A stretch of DNA of 64,000 nucleotides from Drosophila pseudoobscura (taxonomy: Eukaryota; Arthropoda; Insecta; Diptera; Drosophilidae): positions 55,319,869-55,383,868 of the forward strand of contig NC_046683.1 in NCBI RefSeq assembly GCF_009870125.1, in the 5' to 3' direction. A program made the translations under genes and the position numbers. Numbering within the stretch: position 1 is the stretch's first letter; each line of letters opens with the position of its first letter. The notes under the pieces were generated by a model that was not told where the DNA came from, ran no database searches, and worked only from the letters and a program-made list of their open reading frames with translations. Positions 61,498 to 64,000 of this stretch are shown piece after piece.

Positions 61498-64000
61498 GGG
61501 GGGATACACAGAAGGAAGATTCCCGAGACGCCCAGGGCCGTGCAAAGCAACCGCAACAAATATTCTACAACTTGTAGGCTTAAGAACTTAGCGTTAACAG
61601 AGAAGAGACGATGCGAAGAGGTAGTGGAGACAGCAGCATCCAAGATTAACTGGAATTACGAGTAGTTACCTAAGCTTAAAGGCATATTAGCAATGTTAAA
61701 GGCGTTCGCAGCGATTGAGACGATCGAAGATGGACTAGAACTCCCCGCTGAACATATCCATGCGCAAACATAAATTATTTATTTCATTGTTAAACCATCA
61801 TCAAGCTCCACTCTGAACATCACATCATCCAATTCCCATCCTGTCCTGTCCCATCCGGCGGCACCCTCCTCGAGCAATCCCAGACCCCGCTCTAAGCACT
61901 GACTGGAGGATCCAACAATAACCATTGGCCAGCTAACCCAAGGCATCTATCTATACAGAACTCGACTGAAGAGCGAGCGTTAAAGTTCGATAAAAAGTTT
62001 TTTTTTTAATAATCTTAAATTACTATTAATCGGATACGTTATCGGATATGATATACCATATACGTATGTATATGTACACCTAGAGATACGGACTTAGAAT
62101 AGTCTGAAAGCATAAAGACCCATTTTTTTTTTTTTTTGCTTGAATAAGTTGAGGATTGAATCGATATAATATACGAGTACATATATAACTTGATATCGCA
62201 ATCTGATAAACCAATGCCTATGATGACCGATGCGTTTATTGTATCTGCGTGTAAATAAATCTAAATTAACTTCTAACATTAACTTGCTGCGACTTGATTA
62301 TTATTTATCCCCCAAAATGGCCCCAATCAGTTGCTCGATGATCTCTCCAGACGCAATCTCGGATAGATCGTCTCCGGCAACAGCCTCCATTGAAAGTGTT
62401 CAGTTATTCACTTAAGATCAAAACTTTTCACATGCCTACGATTAAGATCTTTCGGTTAGAGAACCAATAGTTTAAGTGCTTTAAGGCTTCGTTTGTATAA
62501 CTTGGAACAATCAAATTGTTTGATCAATTTTTGAATAGATTGGTGCTAAATTTGTGTGTTACGTTTACATTGAAATCAAATAAAAAAAAAAAACAGACAG
62601 AAATGAAACAGAACAAAACAAAACTAAACTAAACTAAACTAAACTAAACTAAATATATACATACCTACATAAAATCTATCCATATATCAAATATATGTCT
62701 GTAAAAATCAAAAAATCAAAAATGGATCCTTCTCTAAAGCTCTGCATTGATTGTTGAATTTATATAGAACAATATAGAATTTTGTACATTTTATTAGTGT
62801 GACAAAAGAAAATATTGAATGTAGAGGAAGCTACGATCCAGAGCGATCGGTCGGGCCCTCGACTGGGCGTAGCTACCATTTTATGCTCCATGTGTACCTT
62901 TCGCTTATTGAATTAGAGTATCGAAAATCAATATACTATATATACGTACATACATACATATATATAGACTATGACTTGCAATATCTTAGAAGACACACAC
63001 ACCACTTAATATGCTAGCACAGATTTTATTAAGTCTCCTCCCGCTTCGACAATATTCGACCCCATGACCTTAGTTATGATTTCAAAGCAAACCCAAGTCC
63101 AACCTAACAAATCTCTGTGTTAATTTTGTAAACCAGTGCGCATAATGGAACTTTGTGAATGTAGCATTAACAACAACAGAACAACAAGAACAGATTTTTA
63201 AATTACCTAATTAACTTATACATACATAAAATACATATATGATATACATATACACATACGAGTATATATATTATAATAAATATATAGATACAATTTTTTA
63301 CCTACTGTAGCTTTGATTACATTTTTCAATGATGTGTCAAATTTTAAATGGTATTAACGATAGTCCATAATACTCGAACTCTCTACAACTACAGCGCATA
63401 AATAAAGAAAGAAAAATTGATCAAATTTGAAAATTGACAAAGAACAAACGCCGACATCCTACGAACGACCGCAAGCTCTCGCTCATCGCTCCACTCGAAA
63501 TCAAATACAGTGCAAAAAAAAACGAAATATGCCAGATATACATATTTATGTATACGTATGAATACTGAAAATATATCAATATCCAAAAAAAAAGCATTGC
63601 TTAGGAATACACACCCATAAATGAGTCGGAAACCATTCGACCACGCTATGCCCTGTATCCCAGAGAACACTTAAATTTACATGAGAGCCTACTACAAATT
63701 TGGTCTGGAGTACAGGGTATGAGCTCCATAAAGATATGAGGCAAGCTCGCTTTACTAACATACTAAGAAATAGGAAAAAAAACAAAAACAATATTCATAA
63801 CACTAAGCCGCAAACAAATTACAGCAACAAATAAGCAAAAGACGATAAGAACACTGCAAAAACTAATCTGAATGAAAAACATACGCAGATTGTAATAAAA
63901 TTACAGAAAAACAAACAAACAAGCAAACGTCTTTGAATAAATCGATAAACATCTGTAGAATAGTACACTCACCATTCAGAACAGACGATACTATACGATG
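61498..64000 (+). other. Eip78C 3' UTR and downstream DNA
   Basis: AT-rich sequence after the stop at 61495-61497, with an AAACTA hexamer-type repeat at about 62622-62652, TACATA repeats, and many AATAAA signals (for example near 62251 and 63935). Where the transcript ends cannot be decided. The small frames on both strands look like chance. Confidence 0.5.

Noticed and set aside
1..64000. tRNA, rRNA, CRISPR or intact transposable element
   Set aside because: I looked for these and saw no cloverleaf with an A/B box, no ribosomal sequence, no spaced direct repeats, and no reverse transcriptase or transposase-like frame.

Overview
This is animal nuclear DNA from a Drosophila species. Introns are short (about 57-65 bp) next to a few very long ones, and CAG/CA/GA-type simple repeats are abundant. 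The genes parkin, Ilk and Eip78C lie together in the order I remember from polytene region 78C of D. melanogaster (Muller element D). The proteins are close to, but not identical with, the melanogaster ones, so this is another species. The obscura group is plausible but is only an inference. All gene models below were assembled by hand from open reading frames, splice dinucleotides, reading phase and remembered family sequences. No alignment program was run.

Region 1 (1-5.7 kb) is gene-dense. parkin lies on the minus strand. Only 198 bp upstream, on the plus strand, starts a one-domain OARD1/TARG1-type macrodomain gene. It converges on a second one-domain gene on the minus strand. Next, also on the minus strand, is a gene whose four exons join two further macrodomains into one 344-residue protein. 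Four macrodomains therefore sit in about 2.8 kb beside a ubiquitin ligase gene.

Region 2 (5.7-22 kb) begins with 4.4 kb of AT-rich and simple-repeat DNA. It continues with a malate/L-lactate dehydrogenase-type oxidoreductase (plus), a DRC2/CCDC65-like axonemal coiled-coil protein (minus), a ten-exon WW plus triple-CUE-like gene (plus), the methyltransferase activator Trmt112 (minus), and integrin-linked kinase Ilk (plus). Upstream of Ilk is an array of GTATATTT promoter motifs.

Region 3 (22-64 kb) is mostly the ecdysone-induced nuclear receptor gene Eip78C. A long A-type N-terminal exon (30.5-31.6 kb) joins the two DNA-binding-domain exons (34.2-34.7 kb). A 25.4-kb intron follows, then three ligand-binding-domain exons (60.1-61.5 kb) and a long 3' UTR. 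Two further exons at 23.5 and 25.9-26.1 kb are in splice phase with the DNA-binding exons and probably encode an alternative N-terminus. The big intron holds a GAGA-rich region that could be the start of the short, DNA-binding-domain-less transcript. It also holds a nested, secreted chitin-binding (CBM14) gene with its own TATA box and a recent internal duplication. The rest is low-complexity, probably cis-regulatory DNA with no gene I can support.

I saw no tRNA, rRNA, CRISPR array or recognisable intact transposable element.
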